From Paenibacillus sp. P25 (GTDB taxonomy: Bacteria > Bacillota > Bacilli > Paenibacillales > NBRC-103111): a DNA stretch of 64,000 bases. A model generated the notes under the pieces. That model was not told the origin of the DNA. It saw only the letters and a program-made list of their open reading frames with translations, and ran no database searches. Below are positions 7,696 through 16,056 of the stretch, piece by piece. Location of the stretch: positions 7,288,501-7,352,500 of the forward strand of contig CP085629.1 in NCBI GenBank assembly GCA_024704175.1. Direction: 5' to 3'. The position numbers and the translations under genes were made by a program. The number at the start of each line of letters is the position of its first letter. Positions within the stretch are counted from its first letter, which is position 1.

Positions 7696-8378
7696 CTCGG
7701 GCGATGGCATCCGGCGGCATCCCGATGTCCCGGTACTCTTCGAGCTTGGCTTTCATATCCGGATCTGTCATAGACTCCGCGAAGTTAGTCCGAGTCGCGC
7801 CGGGCGAAATGATCGTCACGCGCAGCTTATCGCCGGCCTCCTGACGCAAACCCTCGGAGATCGCGCGCACGGCGAACTTTGTGCCGGCATAGACCGACAT
7901 GTTCGGTACAATACGATAGGTCGCTGTAGAAGCGATGTTGACGAAATGTCCTGAGCCCTGCTTACGGAAGAAAGGCAGGGTCGCCGCTATACCGTACAAT
8001 ACGCCTTTAATGTTGACGTCGATCATCGCCTCCCAATCCTCGACACGCAGGGCGTCAAGGGGGAGAAATCGGCATAACGCCGGCATTGTTGATGAGAACG
8101 TCAAGCTTACCGAACCGTTCGCATGCCAAATTAACGAGGGCGGACAGGTTGTCGCGTCGTTTCACATCAGTAACGGCATAAGCGGCTTCACCGCCTTCAT
8201 TCGCGATGCGGGTCGCCAGAGCCTCAAGCCGGTCCAATCGGCGCGCCCCAAGTACGACTTTCGCACCTCGTTCAGCAAGCAGAAGCGCTGTTGCCTCACC
8301 CATTCCGCTGCTTGCACCTGTAATGACAATCACTTTATTTTTGATCCCTGACACGGTTTCATTCTCGTTCATTCCCAC
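7619..8378 (-). CDS. Short-chain dehydrogenase/reductase (one frameshift)
   Basis: NAD(P)-dependent SDR of about 252 residues. Seen: cofactor motif VIVITGASSGMGEATALLLA, NNAG, the catalytic serine in NIASTATYR and YAGTKFAV (YxxxK). The two parts join at about 8061-8065 where removing one C from a run of five gives GVMPISPLDALRVEDW. Classical SDRs of this type reduce small carbonyls; the substrate is unknown. It is divergent from an AraC-family gene 160 bp away, which probably regulates it. Confidence 0.85.
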
Positions 8379-8540
8379 AGCCGATCCCTTCTCTCACCTG
8401 ATATTTGTCTTGCACTTTGGATTATAGGAAATATCAAATGAAACCCGGTAGACGATTCCCGCGCGTTCCTTGCCTATTCCCGTCCGGCATCGGTTATAAT
8501 ATCCTTATCGGATTGAACGAAAAGGGTTGGGTGAATAAAC

Positions 8541-9431
8541 TTGTACCAACTTGTTTCCGAGTTAGCTCGGCAAATTGCACGTCATACGCCTGGGGAAGGT
8601 ACGCACACTACAGTGATTCCGGAGCTTTGTTTCAGGCGTGCATCCCAGGAATCGGAACCGTCGCATACCCTTAGCCTGCCCTCCCTGTACATCATTGCCC
8701 AAGGCTCCAAGGTCGCTGCATTAGCCGGAGAAAGCTTCCAGATCGATCCGGGCACCTATATGGTTGCCTCCGTTCATCTGCCGGCCATCGGAAAAATTAC
8801 TCATGCCTCACCGCAGATTCCGTACTTAAGCTTACAATTAACGCTCACTCCGGATGTCATATTGGATATAAGCAAGAAATCCAGTCCTGGGAAAAGGGGA
8901 GAGACGGGAAGGGGGATTATCGTCAATCCGTCCACCCCTCCCTTGCTGGATGCGGTTCTGCGCCTCGTCCATCTTTTAGATACACCCTCGGATATCGAGA
9001 TCCTAGCTCCGCTCTTCATCCGAGAAATCTTTTATAGAGTCCTGCAAGGTGAGCAAGGGGAGTTGATCAGGCCGTTTGCCGTAATCGGAAGCTATGCACA
9101 AGGCATTTCAAATGCAATACATATGATCAACCGTGATTATTCTAAGCCTCTGGTCATCGAAGAGTTAGCGAAAAAAGTCAGCATGAGCCCAAGATCCTTG
9201 CACAAGCATTTCAAAAGAGTAACGGCCATGAGCCCCATTCAGTATCAAAAGATGATTCGATTGCAAACGGCGCGCCGTTTGCTTCTCACGGAAGGCTTGG
9301 ATGCTGCAACGGCAGGATTTCGCGTCGGTTACGAAAGCCCTTCCCAGTTTAACCGGGAATACGCCCGCTTATTTGGACGCCCGCCGATGAAAGATATCCA
9401 TCACCTGCGCGGTTCTTTATTGGACCCTTAG
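8541..9431 (+). CDS. AraC-family regulator with AraC_N sensor domain
   Basis: A 296-residue transcription activator. Residues 20-180 form an AraC_N-type ligand domain (LYIIAQGSKVAALAGESFQ ... PLFIREIFYRVLQGEQGEL). Residues about 190-290 hold the double helix-turn-helix: EELAKKVSMSPRSLHKHFKR and AATAGFRVGYESPSQFNREY. The start is a TTG at 8541 with only a weak GGG-type ribosome site; another start is possible. It is divergent from the SDR gene, the common arrangement for this AraC group and its oxidoreductase targets, and is followed 20 bp later by an MBL-fold gene. Confidence 0.88.
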   Translation: MYQLVSELARQIARHTPGEGTHTTVIPELCFRRASQESEPSHTLSLPSLYIIAQGSKVAALAGESFQIDPGTYMVASVHLPAIGKITHASPQIPYLSLQLTLTPDVILDISKKSSPGKRGETGRGIIVNPSTPPLLDAVLRLVHLLDTPSDIEILAPLFIREIFYRVLQGEQGELIRPFAVIGSYAQGISNAIHMINRDYSKPLVIEELAKKVSMSPRSLHKHFKRVTAMSPIQYQKMIRLQTARRLLLTEGLDAATAGFRVGYESPSQFNREYARLFGRPPMKDIHHLRGSLLDP

Positions 9432-9451
9432 AGTATTAAAAAGAAGGGATT

Positions 9452-10573
9452 ATGAGGGGAAAAATGATCTATTTTTTTATATTTTTATTTGCTGTATGTG
9501 CTATAGCAGCATGGTTTATAAACATGCACCCGGCATTCGGCGGAAGCCCCGATACCAAGCAGAAAGAACGATACGCTCAGTTTGATAATTATGTTAACGG
9601 GAAATTTATTAACCAGGTACCTACCAGGATGGACATGAGTGTATCTGATTACTTCTCCATGATTAAGGATGCTATTTCAGGTGCAAAAGACCGCAAACCT
9701 CCCGGGCAATTGCCTGTTTCCAGAATGGATTGGAACAAAATCAAAAGTGAAGAAGATAGTTTAATTTGGTTTGGGCATTCCGCTTTTTTGCTCACTCTCG
9801 ACAATAAAAAGTTACTTGTTGACCCGATGCTCGGACCCGTTGCTTCGCCTGTTTCTTTCGTAGGAAGTAAACGCTACAGTGTAGATATGCTGCATCTTAT
9901 TGACGAAATGCCGCCTATTGATGCTGTTTTTATTACCCACGATCATTACGACCACTTGGATTATCCGTCTATACGCAAGTTGCGGGACAAGGTGGGCCAT
10001 TTCTTCGTTCCTTACGGTGTAAGTGCACACTTGATCCGTTGGGGAGTTGCAAAGGAAAGAATCACAGAATTCAATTGGTGGGATGAAACGGAGTTCCAAG
10101 GTTTAACCGTCGCTTTGACTCCATCCAAACACTTCTCGGGAAGGGGGCTATTTAATCGAGATGCGACTCTATGGGGCGGTTGGGTTATTCTTGGAAAACG
10201 AACTCGTTTCTATACCAGTGGAGATGGCGGCTATGGGGCACATTTTAAAGAAATTGGCGAAAAATACGGGCCGTTTGATATTGCCTTAATTGAAGGAGGT
10301 CAATATGACCGGCGCTGGCCTTGGGTCCATATGACACCTGAAGAGGCAGTACAGGCTCATATCGATGTAAATGGGGGAAATATGATGCTCATTCACTGGG
10401 GAGCCTTTACTCTTGCTTACCATGGCTGGACAGAGCCGATCGAACGAGCATTAGCAGAGGCCATCAAAGCAAATGTGGGTCTTGTTGCCCCTCAAATTGG
10501 CGAGATGATCGCATTAAACGGAGAGCTGACAGCCGCTAATCCTCCATGGTGGAAACAAGCCCTTAATCCATAG
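9452..10573 (+). CDS. MBL-fold metallo-hydrolase, RomA/NAPE-PLD-like
   Basis: A 373-residue metallo-beta-lactamase-fold hydrolase with an N-terminal membrane anchor (MIYFFIFLFAVCAIAAWFIN). Metal ligands are visible in ITHDHYDHLD, in SGDGGYGAHF and in LIHWGAFTLAYHGWTEP. The WFGHSAFLLTLDNKKLLVDP strand and TPSKHFSGRGLFNRD place it in the NAPE-hydrolysing phospholipase D/RomA-like branch. The substrate in bacteria is uncertain. It follows the AraC gene by 20 bp on the same strand and ends at a strong terminator. Confidence 0.85.
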   Translation: MRGKMIYFFIFLFAVCAIAAWFINMHPAFGGSPDTKQKERYAQFDNYVNGKFINQVPTRMDMSVSDYFSMIKDAISGAKDRKPPGQLPVSRMDWNKIKSEEDSLIWFGHSAFLLTLDNKKLLVDPMLGPVASPVSFVGSKRYSVDMLHLIDEMPPIDAVFITHDHYDHLDYPSIRKLRDKVGHFFVPYGVSAHLIRWGVAKERITEFNWWDETEFQGLTVALTPSKHFSGRGLFNRDATLWGGWVILGKRTRFYTSGDGGYGAHFKEIGEKYGPFDIALIEGGQYDRRWPWVHMTPEEAVQAHIDVNGGNMMLIHWGAFTLAYHGWTEPIERALAEAIKANVGLVAPQIGEMIALNGELTAANPPWWKQALNP

Positions 10574-10590
10574 CAATTATATACGGTCAT

Positions 10591-10620
10591 GAAGGGAGCC
10601 AGCCGCGGCTGGCTTCTTTC
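10591..10620 (+). terminator. Rho-independent terminator after MBL gene
   Basis: AGCCAGCC-GC-GGCTGGCT hairpin followed by TCTTTC, 18 bp after the stop codon. Confidence 0.75.
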
Positions 10621-10787
10621 GTATTTCTTGACGTTATGACCGTTAACCCAGGAGCAGTTTGCCGCCAAAATCTTATTTTATCAACCAGCCACGCAGGCAT
10701 TTCGATAGCATTGCAGATAAATTTTGGGAATTATACGAAAAGCGTGATGTCCATGAGATTTTTTATTAATTCATTTTGGTAATAAAG

Positions 10788-10823
10788 AAAACTCGCCAAC
10801 ACTACGGCGAGTTTTTGATTTTT
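10788..10823. terminator. Bidirectional terminator
   Basis: AAACTCGCC-aacactac-GGCGAGTTTTT with an A-tract on the left and a T-tract on the right. It can end transcripts from both sides, mainly the SDR transcript from the right. Confidence 0.7.
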
Positions 10824-10860
10824 CTATATCCATGCGAAGTCAAAACAAGGGTCATCGTAA

Positions 10861-11628
10861 TTATTCGATTGTGTGTTTCGTGGCCTTGTACATATTTTCC
10901 ACGTATTTGTCGACTTCATCTCGCGACATGCGTAAGCGATTCACCGAAGTGCCATATCCGATTTCCTGTTGACCCTCCTCCAATCCTTTGAAAATTCCAT
11001 CCGCGAAAGCATCCAAGGGTTCTCCCTGAGTATGCAACCCCGTTCCGCCCAAATCGGTATTCACTGCCGGAGGGGCAACTTCAATAACTTCTACAGACGT
11101 GTCCGAAAGTTGATGTCTTAGACTCATGGTAAATGAATGAAGCGCCGCTTTCGTTGCGGAATAAATCGGAGCAATCGCAAACGGTGTAAAAGCTAGCCCG
11201 GACGTCACGTTAATGATCGCCGCCTCTTCTTTTGCTGCAAAGAAAGGAGCGAACAGCATAGCAAGATGGAAAGGTGCTTCTATATTGGTTGTGATTTCTT
11301 TACTGAAGTAGCTCCAGTTGTTCTTCGCATCCGCTTTTAACACATTAAAGCGTTGTTGAATCCCTGCATTGTTCACTAACACATTCACTTCCGGATAGTT
11401 CGCTGTTACCCACTCAAACAATGCCAAACGCTCGGATTCAACATTCAAATCACTTACATGAGTAATCAGGCTGGGGAATTTTTCTTTCGCATTTTGAAGT
11501 ACATTTTCACGCCGTCCGGAAACAATGACTTGATTTCCAGCTTTGATGAAGCGCTCTGCAAAAGCTAATCCGATTCCGGATCCTCCGCCGGTAATCAATA
11601 TTGTATTTCCTGAAAGTTTCATAATCAT
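10861..11628 (-). CDS. SDR oxidoreductase, DltE-like
   Basis: A 255-residue short-chain dehydrogenase. The cofactor site is TILITGGGSGIGLAFAERF; NNAG, the serine in INVTSGLAF and YSATKAALHSF supply the catalytic set. The closest family feel is DltE/YvrD-type oxidoreductases, whose substrates are poorly known. It lies 25 bp downstream of a MerR-family gene on the same strand and is likely in one operon with it. Confidence 0.85.
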   Translation of the reverse strand: MIMKLSGNTILITGGGSGIGLAFAERFIKAGNQVIVSGRRENVLQNAKEKFPSLITHVSDLNVESERLALFEWVTANYPEVNVLVNNAGIQQRFNVLKADAKNNWSYFSKEITTNIEAPFHLAMLFAPFFAAKEEAAIINVTSGLAFTPFAIAPIYSATKAALHSFTMSLRHQLSDTSVEVIEVAPPAVNTDLGGTGLHTQGEPLDAFADGIFKGLEEGQQEIGYGTSVNRLRMSRDEVDKYVENMYKATKHTIE

Positions 11629-11653
11629 TCCTCTTCTCCGTTATTTTTTCATC

Positions 11654-12032
11654 TTAATGTTCTTCTTTTCTTTCCTGAATACGTTTGATATAACGTTCAA
11701 TTTTTATGTCAATTCCTTTTAAGGCTTCGGTCATTAGTGAAATTTCAGCCAGCACTGCTTGCTTGTGATTCTTCATCATTTCAAGTCGGAGCTCAGTGGT
11801 TTTATCTCCTTCTACGACCCAATCAATATATTGCTTGATACTGCTTATCGGCATGTGCGTGTTTTTTAAACGAATCACGGTTTCAAGGAGCGCCATTTGA
11901 TTTTCTGAAAATAACCGCCTGCCGGCTTCATCACGCTCGATTAGGGGAGCAGTCCTTTTTTTCATAATAACGTAACGTGGATTCCGGGATATTGAATTGG
12001 GCTGAAGCTTCACTAATGGTACAGTACTTCAT
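11654..12032 (-). CDS. MerR-family regulator (one frameshift)
   Basis: About 125 residues. The ATG at 12032 with a GGAGG site 7 bp upstream opens MKYCTISEASAQFNIPESTL-RYYEK, the MerR helix-turn-helix start. The rest continues in another frame as LIERDEAGRRLFSENQMALL and a C-terminal coiled helix. Removing one base from the run of seven T (plus strand) at 11956-11962 joins them. No metal-binding cysteines are seen in the C-terminus, so the signal is more likely organic or redox. A MerR-type promoter with a 19-bp spacer lies upstream; the target is probably the downstream SDR. Confidence 0.82.
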
Positions 12033-12071
12033 CTGGAGGCCTCCAATTTATCTTTCATTGTCGACAAGAAT

Positions 12072-12102
12072 AGGATACGACTTAAACCATGGTTTAAGTC
12101 AA
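12072..12102 (-). promoter_or_regulatory. MerR-type promoter with 22-bp palindrome
   Basis: On the minus strand TTGACT (12097-12102) and TATCCT (12072-12077) are 19 bp apart, the over-long spacer typical of MerR-activated promoters. A perfect 22-bp palindrome with arms GACTTAAACCA/TGGTTTAAGTC (12079-12100) fills the spacer. Confidence 0.8.
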
Positions 12103-12142
12103 TAACAAACCGAAAAAATATCTTAATCTTGCAGTTGTATCC

Positions 12143-12189
12143 AAAAAGCGAAGCTCGCATGAATATTTCATGGGGACTTCGCTTTTTTT
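12143..12189. terminator. Bidirectional terminator
   Basis: AAAAAGCGAAG and CTTCGCTTTTTTT arms around a 23-bp loop, between the MerR promoter and the end of the TetR gene. Confidence 0.75.
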
Positions 12190-12227
12190 GTCAGGATTCC
12201 GGTAAGAACAGTGAGTCGCCTACCGCA

Positions 12228-12826
12228 TTAGCGGTCGCGGGGTAAAATATATGCACTTAGATGGGTAAGAAATGCCGACCATCTCGCTTGAAATTCGGGG
12301 TCGGTCGACTCGCAGCCGGTAATAACCTCGGTGATATTACTGAAGATAATGGGATACGTCGTTAGAGCGGTGAATGCCAGTGTCAGTAGTTCAGGATCAA
12401 GTTCCGGCGGCACAATCCCTTTTTCCTTTTGGGCCTTCCAATACGCCGTATAGGACTGAAGGGCGAGTTCTCCCCTTTATTCCATGACGTCTGTTCTGCC
12501 CGCGACTCAAGCGCTTCCCAAGCAGCGAATTTAATAAAGTCCGCCCGTGCCTGGCTATTGACCTTGTATCGATGCTCGGCAATATGCAGCGGATTCTCAG
12601 GAATTTGAGAGACCCACTCCGGTTCACCGGTTGCCGAATAAGAAAGAACGGCTTCAAGTAACTCCGCTTTTCCTTTGAAGTAATGATAGATCAGCTGCTT
12701 CTTCACCCCGGCGTTTTCCGCTATCGCCTCGATACGGGCTCCCTTAAACCCCTTATCGAAAAACTCCCTTCTCGCAGCTTCGAGAATATTCTTTTGCGTG
12801 CGTTCCGCATTGCGAATTTCACCCAT
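12228..12826 (-). CDS. TetR/AcrR-family regulator (one frameshift)
   Basis: About 199 residues. The N-terminal DNA-binding domain is clear: ILEAARREFFDKGFKGARIE, then NAGVKKQLIYHYFKGKAELL. I start at the ATG at 12826, 9 bp after GGAGG. The frame breaks near 12465-12475 (AAAGGGGAGAACTCG). Adding one base joins it to LALQSYTAYWKAQKEKGIV and the ligand domain PPELDPELLTLAFTALTTYP. The ligand and targets are not indicated by the neighbours. Confidence 0.82.
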
Positions 12827-12854
12827 TCGGCAGTACCTCCATACCAACTAGTAA

Positions 12855-13058
12855 TATCATCGTATAATCGGAGCCGCGGTACTTATCATCGGCTATTGGT
12901 ATGCGGAGGCGGTGCTGTGGGGCAGCATATGGCTTGGAATTACGATGCTGGCGGCGTGCCTTGCGCATCTTAGGGTCAAGGATTCCATCGGCAAAACCAT
13001 GCCGGCCATGGTGTTCCTTGTATTGGTCGTCCTTCTAACATTCATGCAGACGGTCTGA
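12855..13058 (+). pseudogene. Remnant of a membrane protein (C-terminal part)
   Basis: An open stretch without a start codon near its beginning encodes about 67 hydrophobic residues (AVLIIGYWYAEAVLWGSIWL ... TMPAMVFLVLVVLLTFMQTV) with two or three likely transmembrane helices and a loop LAHLRVKDSIGK. It begins right after a stop and no ribosome site is visible, so I read it as the 3' end of a lost gene. The family is not recognised. Confidence 0.45.
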
Positions 13059-13380
13059 CGTATTAATTTACTGGGCGGAGAAACCACCAGACCCATCATC
13101 CGAGGGCGGAGCCACGGCGGGATTCCTGCTGCGGCTCCTTTGTCATTAGAACCAAAAATAACGAGGTGCCGGAACTTATTATTCGTTCTTACAATACCCC
13201 CAGTTTTCTTTAGGAACTCTTTAGCGATACCGACATGATTCGCGTTTACCGCCAGGCTTGTATATAGTAATATGGATTCAAACCAAAGTGGGCGCGATGA
13301 ATTCGAATATGTACATTGGGCACTTGTATTCGAGGGAGCGAGTAGTGCAACCGACCATCTTTCGAATAGGAGAGAGAAGG
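13059..13380. other. Intergenic stretch without a gene
   Basis: It contains a GC-rich hairpin GGAGCC...GGCTCC followed by TTTGT (13108-13143) that may act as a terminator, and nothing else that I recognise. The longer reading of the small ORF downstream (from 13258) has no ribosome site. Confidence 0.5.
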
Positions 13381-13497
13381 ATGGAACAATTGAACATTGA
13401 TTTGGACAAACTTGTAGAGCAACTTGGGATCAGCCCGGAGACGTTCGACAGATGGAAGAAAGAGCAGTTGAATCGGGAACTGATGGAAGCCAGTTAA
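13381..13497 (+). CDS. Small protein of unknown function
   Basis: A 38-residue ORF (MEQLNIDLDKLVEQLGISPE ...) preceded by AGGAGAGAGAAGG directly before the ATG and followed by a terminator at 13558. The sequence is amphipathic and helix-turn-helix-like (EQLGISPETFDRWKKEQ). No family is recognised. Size, ribosome site and terminator support a real small gene, but only moderately. Confidence 0.45.
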   Translation: MEQLNIDLDKLVEQLGISPETFDRWKKEQLNRELMEAS

Positions 13498-13557
13498 ATA
13501 GGAAATCGGTGATAGCAATCCGGTTTGCGGCCATCGGCAAGTCGTTGCATCTAATCG

Positions 13558-13592
13558 AAACCCAGCTTCTATGGAGGCTGGGTTTCTGCTGT
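13558..13592 (+). terminator. Rho-independent terminator
   Basis: AAACCCAGC-ttctatggag-GCTGGGTTTCTGCTGT after the small ORF. Confidence 0.65.
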
Positions 13593-13738
13593 AACAAGGA
13601 TTTTTTTATCAAACTGAAATAGCAATCAAAAAGAAATCCGGCGTTTGATAGAATGCTATAATAGATTTAAGAGCTCTCTCTAAGTAAAGCATCCAGGTAT
13701 TTCCTTAAACCCTATATTCATAACAGGAGGTTATGTAA

Positions 13739-14173
13739 ATGGAAACAAGTAACCCGGTCACGATTACGGTAGAAGCGCTCGTTCATTGTCCCGTCGAAAA
13801 GGTGTGGGACTATTGGACGGAACCGAAGCATATCACGCAATGGAATCAGGCTTCCGATGACTGGCATACGCCGTTCGCCGAGAATGATTTGAGGGCCGGC
13901 GGTAAATTCGTCTCGAGGATGGAAGCCAAGGACGGCGACTTCGGATTTGATTTCGGCGGGGTGTACGACGAGGTAAAACTGTATGAGAACATCTCCTATA
14001 CGCTGGGCGACGGCAGGAAAGTGAAGATCGCTTTTATTCGGCAAGCCGACGATACGCAAATTGTCGAATCGTTCGAAGCGGAAGGAACCCACCCCGCCGA
14101 GATGCAGCAAGCCGGATGGCAGGCGATTTTAGACAATTTCAAAAAATACGCGGAAACGGCTAAAGAAGATTAA
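13739..14173 (+). CDS. SRPBCC/AHSA1-like domain protein
   Basis: A 144-residue START-like fold protein of the AHSA1 group: VEALVHCPVEKVWDYWTEPK, then HITQWNQASDDWHTP and the C-terminal MQQAGWQAILDNFKKYAE. Such proteins bind hydrophobic ligands; the role of bacterial members is generally unknown. A perfect AGGAGG site precedes it and a terminator follows. It appears monocistronic. Confidence 0.85.
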   Translation: METSNPVTITVEALVHCPVEKVWDYWTEPKHITQWNQASDDWHTPFAENDLRAGGKFVSRMEAKDGDFGFDFGGVYDEVKLYENISYTLGDGRKVKIAFIRQADDTQIVESFEAEGTHPAEMQQAGWQAILDNFKKYAETAKED

Positions 14174-14204
14174 AAAACTTCGGCGACCTCAAGTTTCAGC
14201 CAAG

Positions 14205-14249
14205 AAGCTTCCAACAACCACCGTGACAGCGGGGATGGAAGCTTTTTTT
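14205..14249 (+). terminator. Rho-independent terminator
   Basis: AAGCTTCC...GGAAGCTTTTTTT, 32 bp after the SRPBCC stop. Confidence 0.75.
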
Positions 14250-14327
14250 GTTGTAACGACAGCAGGAACAAGAGATCCTTGACGAATATCACAAAATGGT
14301 AACGGAACAAGCTCTCGAGCTGTTGTA

Positions 14328-14513
14328 CTAATCCTTTTTGGAGCGGAAACAGGGCACCCTGCCGTTTGTGCATGGTCGCCGAACAAGGGCGAATTGTTTG
14401 ATGACATCCTGAAGAACTCGGTATATGATCTCACGGACCGCATACGGCGCCAGCACCGGTATGTTCCATGCGCTTTGAAAATAATCCGCCCTTGACATTC
14501 GAAATCTAAACAA
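14328..14513 (-). pseudogene. Possible remnant of an AraC_N-type regulator
   Basis: On the minus strand PVLAPYAVREIIYRVLQ closely matches the AraC_N consensus and the region PLFIREIFYRVLQGE of the regulator at 8541-9431. The surrounding sequence does not continue the family. I read it as a short decayed fragment. The rest of 14250-14490 holds nothing else recognisable. Confidence 0.4.
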
Positions 14514-14520
14514 TTATATT
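14492..14520 (+). promoter_or_regulatory. Promoter of the MarR gene
   Basis: TTGACA (14492-14497), a 17-bp spacer and TATATT (14515-14520). It overlaps an AT-rich dyad CTAAA...TTTAG that may be an operator. Confidence 0.8.
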
Positions 14521-14530
14521 TAGTTTTAAA

Positions 14531-14551
14531 TAGCCGGCAAAGTAAAAATCC
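14531..14551 (+). repeat. Inverted repeat bracketing the MarR gene, left copy
   Basis: TAGCCGGCAAAGTAAAAATCC, between the promoter and ribosome site of marR. Its inverse is found at 15012-15031 with a single A missing. Likely regulatory sites or ends of a small mobile unit. Confidence 0.6.
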
Positions 14552-14565
14552 AAGGAGCAGTACCT

Positions 14566-14988
14566 ATGAACTCATTTAAAGAAGATGTATCTTACGCTCT
14601 CATTCAATTGATCAAAGAGCACCGCAGGCAGGCGGATGAAGCACTTAAGCGGTTGGGTCTGCATGCAGGGCAAGAGTTTGTACTTTTTTTGCTCCGGGAA
14701 GAAGATGGCCTATCTCAATCTCAACTCGCGGCTCGCCTCAAGCTGGAGCTTCCGACTATCACCAAATCGGTGCAGCGAATGGAACGGATCGGCTTGGTAA
14801 GACGCCATGTTGACGAGCAGGACACACGGATTTCGCGTGTCTATCTTACCGAACTCGGGCGCGAACTCTATGAGCCGGCCATGCAAGTATGGAAACATCT
14901 TGACGACCGCATTTGTCTCAATATGACTGAGCTTGAACAAGCGCCGCTTCGCCGTCTGCTTCACCAGGGTTTGGCGAACCTTTCCTAA
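14566..14988 (+). CDS. MarR-family transcriptional regulator
   Basis: A 140-residue regulator with dimer helices at the ends and a winged helix: LSQSQLAARLKLELPTITKS, QRMERIGLVRRHVDEQDTR, ISRVYLTELGREL. AAGGAG precedes the ATG. The next gene, an SDR, starts 53 bp downstream, and both genes have a copy of the same 20-bp sequence upstream, suggesting common control by this protein. Confidence 0.88.
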   Translation: MNSFKEDVSYALIQLIKEHRRQADEALKRLGLHAGQEFVLFLLREEDGLSQSQLAARLKLELPTITKSVQRMERIGLVRRHVDEQDTRISRVYLTELGRELYEPAMQVWKHLDDRICLNMTELEQAPLRRLLHQGLANLS

Positions 14989-15011
14989 AGGGAGAGATTC
15001 GCTTTTTTAAG

Positions 15012-15031
15012 GGATTTTACTTTGCCGGCTA
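15012..15031 (-). repeat. Inverted repeat bracketing the MarR gene, right copy
   Basis: GGATTTTACTTTGCCGGCTA, the reverse complement of 14531-14551 except for one A. It lies just upstream of the SDR start. Confidence 0.6.
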
Positions 15032-15041
15032 ACTATAAAAG

Positions 15042-15869
15042 ATGGGATGGATGGGTATGAATATGGAATTTCCGTTAATGAAAGATCGTATCGCCTTGGT
15101 GACAGGAGGTAGTCGTGGCATCGGTGCAGCAACAGCGATTCAGCTTGGACAGCACGGTGCCCGTGTAGCCGTCAACTACTACCGCAATAAAACGGTCGCT
15201 CAAGAAGTGGTGGAAGCCATTGAGAGCAGCGGAGGCAAGGCACTTGCCGTTCAAGCGGATGTCACGAAGCAGGAGGACGTTGAACAAATGGTTTCGCACG
15301 TTCGTGAGGCTCTCGGACCGATTGACACACTGGTTCTCAATGCTCCAGCTTCAAGCGGCTCTACTTCCGAGATTCCTGCCCACAAACAGCTTCAAGCGAT
15401 CCTCGCTCCTTTCAGTGCAAGTCATTGGGGTATTTTGGACTCATTCGTTCGAGGTCAATTACAAGCGGCATACTATCCGAGCCAGGCGGTTCTTCCGGAT
15501 ATGATGAAGCAGCAGCGGGGAAGTATCATTTTCGTCAGTGCTACCCATGCCCGCCGGCCCAATGAGGGAGGAATCGCTGTAGCCGTTGCCGTAGCCAAGG
15601 CCGCCGTGGAGGCGATGATACAGCATATGGCGCTGGAACTGGGACCCGCCGGCATTAGGGTCAATACGGTGGGCGGAGGAATGATTCTTACCGATCTAAA
15701 CGCCGGAGCGCCGCAGGAGATTAAAAACCAGATAGCTCAAATGACTCCTTTGCGAAGGAATGGCCGGCCTGAAGATATGGCTTCTGCCATTACTTATCTG
15801 GCCTCCAATCAAGCCTCCTTTGTAACGGGGGCCTATCTCACTGTGGATGGCGGTAACTTTATCATCTAA
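15042..15869 (+). CDS. SDR-family protein lacking the catalytic tyrosine
   Basis: A 275-residue FabG-like short-chain dehydrogenase with cofactor site IALVTGGSRGIGAATAIQL and C-terminal SFVTGAYLTVDGG. The serine (FVSATHARRP) and lysine are kept. At the YxxxK position the sequence is VAVAK, so tyrosine is replaced by valine, and NNAG reads LNAP. Either it is a non-reductase SDR or it has changed chemistry. Several ATGs occur in the first eight codons and the exact start is uncertain. It is downstream of, and probably controlled by, the MarR gene. Confidence 0.82.
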   Translation: MGWMGMNMEFPLMKDRIALVTGGSRGIGAATAIQLGQHGARVAVNYYRNKTVAQEVVEAIESSGGKALAVQADVTKQEDVEQMVSHVREALGPIDTLVLNAPASSGSTSEIPAHKQLQAILAPFSASHWGILDSFVRGQLQAAYYPSQAVLPDMMKQQRGSIIFVSATHARRPNEGGIAVAVAVAKAAVEAMIQHMALELGPAGIRVNTVGGGMILTDLNAGAPQEIKNQIAQMTPLRRNGRPEDMASAITYLASNQASFVTGAYLTVDGGNFII

Positions 15870-15997
15870 GGGACATGAATGGAACGGTGATTTAATAAGC
15901 ATAAGGCGCCGATTGTTCGCCCCAGCAGCGGCAAAGACATTATTTTTCTGATAACGAAAGATTAGCCCCTTAATCAACATGATGCTGACTTTTATTT

Positions 15998-16018
15998 ACA
16001 TACATACTGTATGTATGT
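15998..16018. promoter_or_regulatory. TetR-type operator upstream of the glyoxalase-like gene
   Basis: A perfect palindrome with 10-bp arms ACATACATAC / GTATGTATGT around one T. It lies about 40 bp before the VOC gene start. The TetR gene at 17304, in the same gene cluster, is the obvious candidate to bind it (inference). Confidence 0.7.
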
Positions 16019-16056
16019 TAAAGTATAGCTATCATGACAGAGAGGGGTTTTTTATT

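Larger units (their letters stand above)
10574..10860. other. Intergenic stretch without a gene
   Basis: It holds only the two terminators listed at 10591-10620 and 10788-10823. No coding signal was seen on either strand. Confidence 0.6.

Noticed and set aside
13258..13497. Longer, 79-codon reading of the small ORF
   Set aside because: The good ribosome site belongs to the internal ATG at 13381; the upstream part has none.
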